A stretch of 64,000 nt of DNA from Burkholderia sp. WP9. Its GTDB lineage: Bacteria; Pseudomonadota; Gammaproteobacteria; Burkholderiales; Burkholderiaceae. The notes under the pieces are model-generated. The model was not told the DNA's origin and did not search any database. It was given only the letters and a program-made list of their open reading frames with translations. This document shows, piece by piece, positions 1 through 7,271 of this stretch. The stretch is from positions 4,526,001-4,590,000 of the forward strand of contig NZ_FNTG01000001.1 of the NCBI RefSeq assembly GCF_900104795.1, in the 5' to 3' direction. The position numbers and the translations under genes are program-made. Positions within the stretch are counted from its first letter, which is position 1, and each line of letters starts with the position of its first letter.

Positions 1-1180
1 AGCCGACGTCTTCGAGCGTCTGAATCGTCGAGCCGAGCGCGTCGCGCATGCGCCGTCGCAGGCGTTCCAGATACTTGCGATAGGCGCCGCGTTCCAGCAT
101 CGACACGGCGACCGCTTCGGCAAAACGCGAGCCGCCGATGCTCGTCAGCATCTTGATATCGACCAGATCCTTGATGATCGCGTGGCTCGCCACCACACAA
201 CCGATCCTCAGCGACGACGACAGCGTCTTCGACAGGCCGCCCAGATAGATCACGTGTTCGAGCTGATCGAGCGTGGCCAGGCGGTCGGTGAGGTCGGTCT
301 GAAAATCGGCGTAGATATCGTCTTCGATAATCGAGAACCCGTGCTCGCGCGCGAGCTGCAATAGCCGGAAAGCCACCTGCGGCGCGACTGTCGTGCCGGT
401 CGGATTGTGGAACACGGTGTTGATGAACAGCAGCTTCGGCCGGTGCGACTTCAATTGCTCCTGCATCACGTCCAGGTCGGGACCGTTACGCGTGCGTGGA
501 ATGCCGATCAGCTTCACGCCATGCAGCTTCAGCAGTCCGTAGAGGTTGTAGTAGCCGGGGTCTTCGACAAAGATCGTGTCGCCTGGCTTGAGCATGTAGC
601 GCATCAGCAGATCGAATGCCTGGCTTGCGCCATTGGTGATCAGGATCTGCGACGCGTCCGCCTGAATTCCCAACTGGCCGATGCGGCTTTGCAGGTGCTC
701 GCGCAAAGTCAGGTTGCCGAGCGGGGTGGCGTAATCGACCATGCTCGCCGGGTCGGTGCGCGAGACGTGGCGGATCGCCTGCGCGATCCCATCCATGTCG
801 CGCCACGCTTCGGGGATGAAGCCGCTACCCAGCTTGAGCGTTTCGCCGGGGTGGTTGAACTGCTGCAGGAGATGATCCGATTCGTCTTCGGCACGGCGCG
901 GATCCGTCGTGCCCTGGCAATGCGTGCTCGCCGGCTGACGGTCGGAGACGTAAAAGCCCGAGCCGTGGCGCGAGTCGATATAGCCGAGCGACACCAGCCG
1001 GTCGTAAGCTTCGATCACCGGAAAGCGGCTCACGCCGTAGTCGGTGGCGAACTGGCGAATCGACGGCAGCTTCGAACCTGGGTGGGCGGTACGCGAGCGG
1101 ATCCACGCCGTGACGCCCGTGACGATCTGCTCGGTCAGCGGCACGCCGTTGTCCCGATCAAGCTGGATTTCGAGTTTCAT
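1..1180 (-). CDS. MocR-family PLP-binding transcriptional regulator (3' end outside window)
   Basis: At least 393 residues are visible and the C-terminus runs off the left edge. The N-terminal ~70 residues form a GntR-type winged helix (PLTEQIVTG..., SKLPSIRQFATDYGVSR). After a linker comes a fold-type-I aminotransferase domain with an Asn/Asp PLP pocket (HNPTGT, EDDIYADF) and the PLP-lysine motif GGLSKTLSSS. This is the domain order of MocR regulators (PdxR, GabR, TauR relatives), which bind PLP but use it as an effector or scaffold for gene control. The ATG start follows an AGGAAGAG-like Shine-Dalgarno. The gene is divergent from a DUF2917 gene with an inverted repeat between them, so it probably controls that gene and itself. 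The effector ligand cannot be read from the sequence. Confidence 0.9.
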   Translation of the reverse strand, partial: MKLEIQLDRDNGVPLTEQIVTGVTAWIRSRTAHPGSKLPSIRQFATDYGVSRFPVIEAYDRLVSLGYIDSRHGSGFYVSDRQPASTHCQGTTDPRRAEDESDHLLQQFNHPGETLKLGSGFIPEAWRDMDGIAQAIRHVSRTDPASMVDYATPLGNLTLREHLQSRIGQLGIQADASQILITNGASQAFDLLMRYMLKPGDTIFVEDPGYYNLYGLLKLHGVKLIGIPRTRNGPDLDVMQEQLKSHRPKLLFINTVFHNPTGTTVAPQVAFRLLQLAREHGFSIIEDDIYADFQTDLTDRLATLDQLEHVIYLGGLSKTLSSSLRIGCVVASHAIIKDLVDIKMLTSIGGSRFAEAVAVSMLERGAYRKYLERLRRRMRDALGSTIQTLEDVG

Positions 1181-1257
1181 GCGGATCTCTTCCTTCGCCG
1201 GACAGCAGGGCGGGCGCGCACGGGCTTTCCACTCGCGAACGACACGCGGTTCACGCC

Positions 1258-1308
1258 AACTGTCCGGTTTTTTGACTGAACAGTTCCGACCAAAGTGTTC
1301 GGAACTGT
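1258..1308. promoter_or_regulatory. Inverted-repeat operator between MocR regulator and DUF2917 gene
   Basis: A perfect 10-bp inverted repeat (ACAGTTCCGA at 1280-1289, TCGGAACTGT at 1299-1308, 9-bp spacer) lies in the divergent promoter region. A further half-like copy, AACTGTCCGG, sits at 1258-1267. A dyad plus an extra direct half-site is a common layout for MocR-family binding sites. The assignment to the neighbouring regulator is inferred from position only. Confidence 0.55.
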
Positions 1309-1376
1309 GCATGGGTATCCGATCATCGCACGTCAATAATCGGTACAACAGAAAAGCTCTTTGAAGGAGAAATGCG

Positions 1377-1682
1377 ATGCGTGAAGTCCGGATTTTCGAA
1401 TTGGAACATGGCGAGCCCGCGTCGGCCTGGCGTGTCGCGCGTCCGTCGATCTTCAAGGTGATCTCGGGCGAGATCTGGCTGACCGTCGAGGGTGACAGCG
1501 AGGATCACTGGCTCGCCGCCGGCGAGTCGATCGAGTTGCCGCGCCGGGTTGTGGCGTGGATCAGCGCGGGGCAGACCGGCGCGCGGTTTGCGCTGGCAAG
1601 CGGTTCCGAGCGTCCCGCCAACAGGCCGGCTTCGGGGTTCTCGGTGCTGAGCTGGCTGCCGCGCTGGCTGGGCGCGGCCTGA
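1377..1682 (+). CDS. DUF2917 domain protein
   Basis: 101 residues with no signal peptide and no membrane segment. The body (residues ~15-75) looks like the DUF2917 small beta-barrel, with conserved stretches such as GEIWLTVEGDSEDHWLAAGE and aromatic/proline-rich turns (cupin-like alternation of Gly and acidic residues). An AAGGAGA ribosome-binding site at 1364-1370 is ideally placed before the ATG. The gene is divergent from a MocR regulator, a pairing that suggests it is the regulator's target. The biochemical function of DUF2917 proteins is not established, and none is claimed here. Confidence 0.8.
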   Translation: MREVRIFELEHGEPASAWRVARPSIFKVISGEIWLTVEGDSEDHWLAAGESIELPRRVVAWISAGQTGARFALASGSERPANRPASGFSVLSWLPRWLGAA

Positions 1683-1718
1683 CGGTTCGTTGAGCATCTG
1701 CACCAAGGGCGCTGCGCC

Positions 1719-2960
1719 TCAATTCGGCCCGGCCGCCTCGTATTCCCCGATGTAGCGCGCCCGCGGCCGGATCAACCGGCCGTCGCGCGCCTGTTCCATG
1801 GCGTGGGCAATCCAGCCGACGGTCCGGCCTACCGCGAACAGCGTGAAGGCGCTGCCGGCCGGCAACGCCAGCACCCGCTCGATGGCGGCGAGCGCGAAGT
1901 CCAGAGTCGGCTCCGCGCCGGTCGTGTCGCGTACCGCGCGAGCCAATCCGAGCACATCCGCTAACGGCGAACGAGCCGGCGCGCAGTCGGCGAGCATGGC
2001 GAGCAGCAGCCGCGCACGAGGGTCGCCCTCCGGATAAAGCGGATGACCAAAGCCCGACAGGATTGGCCCATGCACGCCGTTTTCATGACGCGCGAGCCGG
2101 TTCGCCAGATAACGGTCGAGATCGGGCGCGCGCGACGCTTCTTCGAGTAGCGCGGCGATGCGCACCGTTTCGCCACCATGACGCGGACCCGACAAAGCGG
2201 CGAGGCCGCCCGCCACCGCGCCGAACAGATGCGCTCCTGTCGACGTGATACAGCGCACCGTGAAGGTCGATGCGTTCAACTCGTGATCCGCGCACGCCAC
2301 CAGCGCCGCGCGCAGCAAGTTGGCCTGCTGGCGGTTGCGCACCTGCCACGTTGAAGCGAGTTGCCGGTGCAGCGGCTCGTTCGACGGCGCCGCCGAGATC
2401 ATCGCGGCAGCCAGCAGACGCGTGACGGCGCAAGCCGTATCGAGTTGCGCGTCACGCCCGAGCGCCCACACCCGCGGCATTTGCGCCGCCGCGGCCGGCA
2501 ACAGCACGAGCGCGCGATCGAGCGGCGTGCTGTCGCTCCACAGCTTGAGCCACGCGGCCCACTGCGCGGTCGCGAACGGCACGGCCGGCGCATCGGCGAT
2601 CCGCTTCACGCTGCATTCCCACAGCAGCGCGGCGACGTCCTCCAGCGACGCGCTTCGCGCCAGTTCCATGGCGTCGTGCCCGCGATACAGCAGACGGCCC
2701 TCGGCGACCAGCGTGATCGACGATTCGAGCACCGGCACGCCCCAATCCAGCACCTTCTGCGCGACCTTGCCCGCGCGCTTGCCGTCTTCCTTGCGACGCG
2801 CGAGGCGGCGCACTTCGCCGGCGTCGTAGAGACGATGCTTGCCTTGCGCATCCGGCGACGAACTCAGCATGCCTCGGCTCACATAGGCGTAGAGCGTCGG
2901 CAAGCTGATGCCGAGCGCGGCGGCGGCTTCAGCGGCGGTGAGGGAATTCGAGGTCGGCAT
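1719..2960 (-). CDS. Citrate-synthase-family enzyme with N-terminal helix-turn-helix domain
   Basis: 413 residues. Residues ~6-55 are a MerR/excisionase-like helix-turn-helix (LTAAEAAAALGISLPTLYAY followed by the wing KHRLYDAGEVRRL). Residues ~65-410 are a citrate synthase fold. The three catalytic positions of the family all seem to be present: His226 (ADHELNASTF), His306 (GFGHPLY) and Asp354 (TLDFALAA), with the C-terminal Arg cluster that contacts substrate carboxylates. Citrate synthases condense acetyl-CoA or propionyl-CoA with oxaloacetate; the actual substrate is unknown. The gene is divergent from a CoA-transferase across a set of AATCAA/TTGATT half-sites, so the fused HTH may bind there and couple enzyme state to transcription. 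The protein is clearly not the housekeeping GltA, which lacks an HTH. Confidence 0.85.
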   Translation of the reverse strand: MPTSNSLTAAEAAAALGISLPTLYAYVSRGMLSSSPDAQGKHRLYDAGEVRRLARRKEDGKRAGKVAQKVLDWGVPVLESSITLVAEGRLLYRGHDAMELARSASLEDVAALLWECSVKRIADAPAVPFATAQWAAWLKLWSDSTPLDRALVLLPAAAAQMPRVWALGRDAQLDTACAVTRLLAAAMISAAPSNEPLHRQLASTWQVRNRQQANLLRAALVACADHELNASTFTVRCITSTGAHLFGAVAGGLAALSGPRHGGETVRIAALLEEASRAPDLDRYLANRLARHENGVHGPILSGFGHPLYPEGDPRARLLLAMLADCAPARSPLADVLGLARAVRDTTGAEPTLDFALAAIERVLALPAGSAFTLFAVGRTVGWIAHAMEQARDGRLIRPRARYIGEYEAAGPN

Positions 2961-2982
2961 GGGAAAGGACGGAAACCGAAGA

Positions 2983-3019
2983 AATCAATATATATTGATT
3001 ATCATAATCAAGATTGATT
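2983..3019. promoter_or_regulatory. AT-rich palindromic operator array between HTH-citrate synthase and CoA-transferase
   Basis: The AT-rich block in this GC-rich region carries four half-sites: AATCAA at 2983-2988, TTGATT at 2995-3000, AATCAA at 3006-3011 and TTGATT at 3014-3019. The first pair forms a perfect 18-bp palindrome (2983-3000). The array lies 23-58 bp from the two start codons, where it could control both divergent promoters. The likely ligand is the HTH-citrate synthase itself; this is an inference from proximity. Confidence 0.65.
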
Positions 3020-3076
3020 GCAACGTCGCGGACTTCTAGACTCGGCTCACTTCCTCCCGCTCCGTGATGAAACGCC

Positions 3077-4468
3077 ATGACGCCCGAACTTGCTCTCAAA
3101 CATATCTGGACGCTTGCCGGATGCGACCCGACTGCGCTGAGGTCGGTTACGCTGACCGGCGCCGATCCTGGTTTGCCATCGGTCTACCGGGTCGGCAGCC
3201 TGGCCTCGGCGAGCATCGCCGCGACCGGACTGGCGGCCGCGGAATATCACCGTCTGCGCACGGGCCGGCGGCAACACGTGACGGTGGAGATGCGACGTGC
3301 GTTGGCATCGTTTCGCAGCGAACGTTATTTGCGAATCAACGACGGGCCGCCGCCTGCCCTGCGCGATCCGGTCATGGGTTTCTACGAGACACGCGACGGC
3401 CGCTGGATTCAGCTGCATACGAACTTCCCGCATCACTTGCAGGGTGTACTGACGGTGCTCGGCTGCGCGAACGATCGGGAGGCGGTGGCCTCGGCGATTC
3501 GCGGTTGGGACGGTGCGACGCTCGACCAGACGCTCGCCGACGCGGGCCTATGCGCCGCATTGATTCGCACGCCGCAAGAGTGGGCCGCGCTCGATCAGGC
3601 GAAAGCGATTGCGAGCTTGCCGCTCTTCGAGATCGAGCGCATCGGCGACGCGCCGGTCGAGCCGCCGCGTCAGCGCGGCGCGGACCGGCCGCTGGCGGGC
3701 GTGCGCGTGCTGGATCTGTCGCGCATCATTGCCGGGCCTGTCGCCGGCCGCGCGCTCGCGCAGCATGGCGCGGACGTGTTGATGATCAACGGGCCGCATC
3801 TGCCGAATATCGCGCCGCTGGTGATCGACAACGGACGCGGCAAGCGTTCGGCGCTCGTCGATCTGCGCGAGCCGGCGGGGTGCGAGGCGTTGCGGGCTCT
3901 CGCCGGCGACGCCGATGTATTTCTCCAGGCCTATCGCCCGGGGGCGCTGGCCGCGCGCGGTTTCGGTGCCGAGGAGATGGCGCGTGTGCGGCCAGGGATC
4001 GTCTACGTTTCGGTGTCGGCCTACGGTCACGAGGGGCCTTGGGCACAGCGGCGCGGGTTCGACAGTCTGGTCCAGTCGGCGAGCGGAATTGCCTTTACCG
4101 AGCGGCAGGCGGCAGGGTGGAACGAGCCTAAGCATCTGCCGTGTCAGGCGCTGGATCATGCGACCGGCTATCTGGCTGCCTTCGGTGCGATGGCCGGGTT
4201 GGCGCGGCGGGCTACTGAAGGGGGAAGCTGGCATGTGCGCGTCTCGCTCGCACAAACAGGCCGGTGGTTGCAGTCGTTCGGGCAGATGCCCGAGGGTTGG
4301 AAAGCGCCCGACGTCGCGCTCGAAGATGTGCGCGATTGTCTCGCAACCGTGGAGTCGGAGTTTGGAAGTGTGCTGGGCGTGCAGCCGGCCGAAGTGCTGG
4401 ATGAGACGCCTGCGTATTTTGCGCTGCCGCCGACCCGAGTGGGCGCACATGAGGCAGCGTGGGTGTGA
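3077..4468 (+). CDS. CaiB/BaiF-type (family III) CoA-transferase with apparently swapped halves
   Basis: 463 residues. Family III enzymes move CoA between carboxylic acids. The Rossmann-like segment that normally opens the family is found from residue ~213 on (GVRVLDLSRIIAGPVAGRAL, NGRGKRSALVDLRE, VSVSAYGHEGPW, FDSLVQSASGI). The conserved Asp of QALDHATGYLAAF is the probable acyl-anhydride aspartate. The front ~200 residues resemble the later part of a canonical enzyme (LRTGRRQHVTVEM, ETRDGRWIQLHTN, RTPQEWAALDQ). The protein therefore reads as back half then front half. It is divergent from the HTH-citrate synthase and probably co-regulated with it, suggesting a shared acyl-CoA step. Substrates are unknown. 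Confidence 0.85.
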   Translation: MTPELALKHIWTLAGCDPTALRSVTLTGADPGLPSVYRVGSLASASIAATGLAAAEYHRLRTGRRQHVTVEMRRALASFRSERYLRINDGPPPALRDPVMGFYETRDGRWIQLHTNFPHHLQGVLTVLGCANDREAVASAIRGWDGATLDQTLADAGLCAALIRTPQEWAALDQAKAIASLPLFEIERIGDAPVEPPRQRGADRPLAGVRVLDLSRIIAGPVAGRALAQHGADVLMINGPHLPNIAPLVIDNGRGKRSALVDLREPAGCEALRALAGDADVFLQAYRPGALAARGFGAEEMARVRPGIVYVSVSAYGHEGPWAQRRGFDSLVQSASGIAFTERQAAGWNEPKHLPCQALDHATGYLAAFGAMAGLARRATEGGSWHVRVSLAQTGRWLQSFGQMPEGWKAPDVALEDVRDCLATVESEFGSVLGVQPAEVLDETPAYFALPPTRVGAHEAAWV

Positions 4469-4555
4469 GAGCTAAAGTGCTTGCGAGGGCGTGAACGGAA
4501 ACTGCGCGGAAACTGCCCGGCAAACAACCCGCCCACGGCACGAAGACTTGAAAAC

Positions 4556-5302
4556 CTACTTCCTCAATTCCGCCACGAAGTCGTAGTAATCGTTGCGGCA
4601 GTAAGTGTCGGTCAACTCGATAGCCCGTTGGTCGGCGGTGTAGCCCACGCGCGTGATCAGCAGCAGCGCCTCGTTCGGGGCGATGCTCATCTGCTGCGCG
4701 ATTTCCTCGCTCGCGTTCACCGCGCGAAAATGCTGGAGCGCGCGGACAATCGACAGACCGCGATTCTCGAGGTACGTGTAAAGCGAATCGCCGATTGCTT
4801 GAGGATCGGGAATCACCGCGGCGGGGAACGTGGAATTCTCCACCGCCATCACGATGCCGTCGGCCAGTCGCAAGCGCCGCAAACGCGTGACCGCCGCGGC
4901 CGGCGACAAGCCGAGCTGAATCACTTCGTCGCGGTTCGCCGGCAGGATTTCGCGCGACAGCCACTTCGAACTCGGTGTAAAACCCCGCCGCCGCAGCATT
5001 TCGCTGAAGCTCGACAGACGCGACAGCGGATCTTCGTAGCGCGGCGTGATGAAACTGCCTGCGCCCTGCGTGCGCCGAATCAGACCCTGCTCGACCAGCA
5101 AGGCAATGGCCTTGCGTGAAGTGATCCGCGATACGCCCAGCGCCTCCGAGAGCACGCGTTCCGAGGGCAGCGCCTCGCCGGCGTTCCAGCGGTTCTCGTG
5201 GATGGCGGCGCCGAGCTTGCGAGCAAGTTGCAGGTATAGCGGCGTGTCGTTTTCCGGGTCCGGGCGCAGGTCGCGCCAGCGGTCTTCCGAGGCAGAGGTC
5301 AT
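4556..5302 (-). CDS. GntR-family transcriptional regulator, HutC/UTRA type
   Basis: About 248 residues from the ATG at 5302; an in-frame GTG lies three codons upstream at 5311. Residues ~20-85 are the GntR winged helix (PLYLQLARKLGAAI, LPSERVLSEALGVSRITSRK, GLIRRTQGAGSFI). Residues ~95-245 form a UTRA ligand domain (LSSFSEMLRRRGF, RLRLADGIVMAVENSTFPA, YTADQRAIELTDTYCRNDYY). This is the layout of HutC, PhnF, NagR/DasR and related sensors. It converges on the CoA-transferase gene and is divergent from an aldo-keto reductase 190 bp away, its most likely local target. No sugar or histidine catabolic genes are adjacent, so the ligand stays open. Confidence 0.88.
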   Translation of the reverse strand: MTSASEDRWRDLRPDPENDTPLYLQLARKLGAAIHENRWNAGEALPSERVLSEALGVSRITSRKAIALLVEQGLIRRTQGAGSFITPRYEDPLSRLSSFSEMLRRRGFTPSSKWLSREILPANRDEVIQLGLSPAAAVTRLRRLRLADGIVMAVENSTFPAAVIPDPQAIGDSLYTYLENRGLSIVRALQHFRAVNASEEIAQQMSIAPNEALLLITRVGYTADQRAIELTDTYCRNDYYDFVAELRK

Positions 5303-5492
5303 GGAGCTCACGCAAGAAGGGCAAGGGGCAATTCTATGACATCGGCGCGCTGCGTTATAGCGGGCTTTTGCCTGGTGCCCGATCCAATGCCCATCGAACC
5401 GCTAAACTCGTCGCTATGTTGTTCGTGGCATGCGCCGCGCATTCACCTGCGCCGCGGCATTGCCGACCATTGAGCCACTTCGAGGAGTCAGC

Positions 5493-6338
5493 ATGACGAG
5501 CGATATCGCAAGCGTGAGCCTGCCCGACGGCGCACGCATTCCGAAACTGGGGCAGGGCACCTGGGAGATGGGGGAAATACCGGCGCGGCGGGCCGCTGAA
5601 ATCGACGCGCTGCGCTGCGGCGTCGAACTCGGCATGACGTTGATCGACACGGCGGAAATGTATGGTGATGGCGCGACCGAATCGCTGCTGGGCGCCGCGC
5701 TGAACGGGTTGCGCGACAAGGTGTTTCTGGTCAGCAAGGTGTATCCGCATAACGCCAGCCGGCGCGGCGTGATCGCGGCCTGCGAGCAGAGCCTCAAGCG
5801 TTTGCAGACGGAGCAGCTCGATCTGTATCTGCTGCACTGGCGCGGCTCGGTGCCGCTCGCGGAAACGGTCGAGGGCTTCGAGGCGTTGCGGCGGGCGGGC
5901 AAGATTCGCCATTGGGGCGTCAGCAATTTCGACACCGAGGACATGGAAGAACTCGCCGACACGCCGGGCGGCGATGCTTGCGCGACCAATCAGATTCTCT
6001 ACAACGTGGCGCGGCGCGGGCCGGAATTCGATCTGCTGCCGTGGCTCGCCGCGCGCAAGATGCCGGCCATGGCGTACAGCCCGATCGATCACGCCCGCTT
6101 GCCGAAACGTTCACCGCTTGACGATATTGCCGACGCGCGCGGCGTCTCCGTGTTCCAGGTGGCACTCGCATGGGTGTTGCTCAAGCCCGGCGTGTTCGCG
6201 ATTCCGAAGGCGGGGCGGGTCGAGCATGTGCGCGACAACCACCGCGCGTCGCAGCTGCAACTCGGCGCCGATGAGCTTGCCGCTATCGACGCTTACTTCA
6301 AGCCGCCACGCGGCAAGCGTCCGCTAGAAATGCTGTAA
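5493..6338 (+). CDS. Aldo/keto reductase
   Basis: 281 residues from the ATG at 5493, chosen because GAGGAG lies just upstream; the frame stays open to an ATG at 5430 with no such signal. The protein is an NADPH-type (beta/alpha)8 oxidoreductase. The catalytic tetrad is visible: Asp and Tyr in LIDTAEMYGDGATE, Lys in VFLVSKVYPHN and His in LYLLHWRG. The C-terminal cofactor segment has the usual form (FAIPKAGRVEHVRDN). It resembles the 2,5-diketo-gluconate reductase/YeaE-like branch that reduces aldehydes and ketones. The substrate is not predictable. It is divergently transcribed from the GntR regulator. Confidence 0.9.
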   Translation: MTSDIASVSLPDGARIPKLGQGTWEMGEIPARRAAEIDALRCGVELGMTLIDTAEMYGDGATESLLGAALNGLRDKVFLVSKVYPHNASRRGVIAACEQSLKRLQTEQLDLYLLHWRGSVPLAETVEGFEALRRAGKIRHWGVSNFDTEDMEELADTPGGDACATNQILYNVARRGPEFDLLPWLAARKMPAMAYSPIDHARLPKRSPLDDIADARGVSVFQVALAWVLLKPGVFAIPKAGRVEHVRDNHRASQLQLGADELAAIDAYFKPPRGKRPLEML

Positions 6339-6426
6339 GCGCGGCGATCGTCTGGTGCGCAACAGGCCGCTGCAGGCGTGTCATCGATTCGGATTGACAT
6401 GCAACGGCCACGCTGCGTGCGAGCGA

Positions 6427-6948
6427 TCAATTGCAGCTGTGGTGCATGTGCACGGAGCCCAGCACCGCGACTTCGGCGGGGGTGTGCTTGAGCGAATCTT
6501 CGTTGACCTGGGCGGCGTCCGCGACGAATTCGTCGACGATCGACGACACCTGCGTATTGCGCAGACACAGCGAGACGCGCTGCGTTTCATTGGCCGGCAG
6601 GGCGGCGCGCTGACCGAGGAACAGCACGCCGTACTGATAGCCGTGGATGATGCCGCGAATTGCGCCGACACATTGGCCTTGCGCGACGTTGTCGTTTTTC
6701 TGCTTGCAGGTCTGCACGAGCGAATAGGCGGAGAAAGTGGGATCGACTGGCGGTGCGGCTTGTGACAGCGTCGGCGACAGTGGCTGTGCGGCTTGTGCCC
6801 CTTGCGCTGTTTGCGCCGTCTGTGCCGTCTGTGCGGGAGTTTTTTGCGCCGGCATCTGCGCATGAGCGAGCGATGCGAGGCCGAGCGCGGCGGCCATCAA
6901 CAGGCCGGAGGCCGCGTGTGCCGCGGAGGGTAGGGTATTTCGTTGCAT
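6427..6948 (-). CDS. Secreted Rap1a/Tai-like protein
   Basis: 173 residues. A signal peptide (residues 1-30, ending LASLAHA-Q) is followed by a low-complexity Ala/Gln/Thr linker with TAQ repeats (residues ~35-60) and a compact domain with four cysteines (QTCKQK, GQCVGAIRG, SLCLRN, HHSC at the end). The spacing and the pattern CxG.IxG..xG resemble the Rap1a/Tai family, which includes periplasmic immunity proteins against type VI amidase effectors of the Tae4 class. No type VI effector or secretion gene is nearby, so an immunity role here is not supported by context. The upstream ribosome-binding site is weak. Confidence 0.7.
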   Translation of the reverse strand: MQRNTLPSAAHAASGLLMAAALGLASLAHAQMPAQKTPAQTAQTAQTAQGAQAAQPLSPTLSQAAPPVDPTFSAYSLVQTCKQKNDNVAQGQCVGAIRGIIHGYQYGVLFLGQRAALPANETQRVSLCLRNTQVSSIVDEFVADAAQVNEDSLKHTPAEVAVLGSVHMHHSCN

Positions 6949-7271
6949 GTTGTGGTGCCCTCATATCGAACGTTGAATCTGATATGAGGCGATCGCCCCG
7001 GTTTGGTTCCGGTCCCGCGCTGATGCGCGGCCGATTGTTCGAGTTATGGCCGCGCCGCGGGCGCGTTCGCTGAGCATGTGCTGGATGGGCGTCACGGCGG
7101 CGTACCGGCCCGCTTAGGTGGAACGTCCGGAAAGACCGGCCTCGGGCGGTGACGCTCGACCGGGGGATCGAGACATCACCGCCGATGCCGGCGAACAGCG
7201 AACGGTATGCCGGAGAATGCCGTTAGCGGGAGCAGGGCGCGGGGGCCCCCTACTCGTGGAGCGGGCGACTG
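6949..7271. other. Noncoding stretch between two minus-strand genes
   Basis: About 320 bp holding the presumed promoter of the Rap1a/Tai-like gene. It includes a GC-rich dyad near 7238-7257 (GGGGGCCCCC core) just downstream of the Gly-rich gene, which could serve as a weak hairpin terminator but lacks a clear T-run. I see no credible gene in it. Confidence 0.4.
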
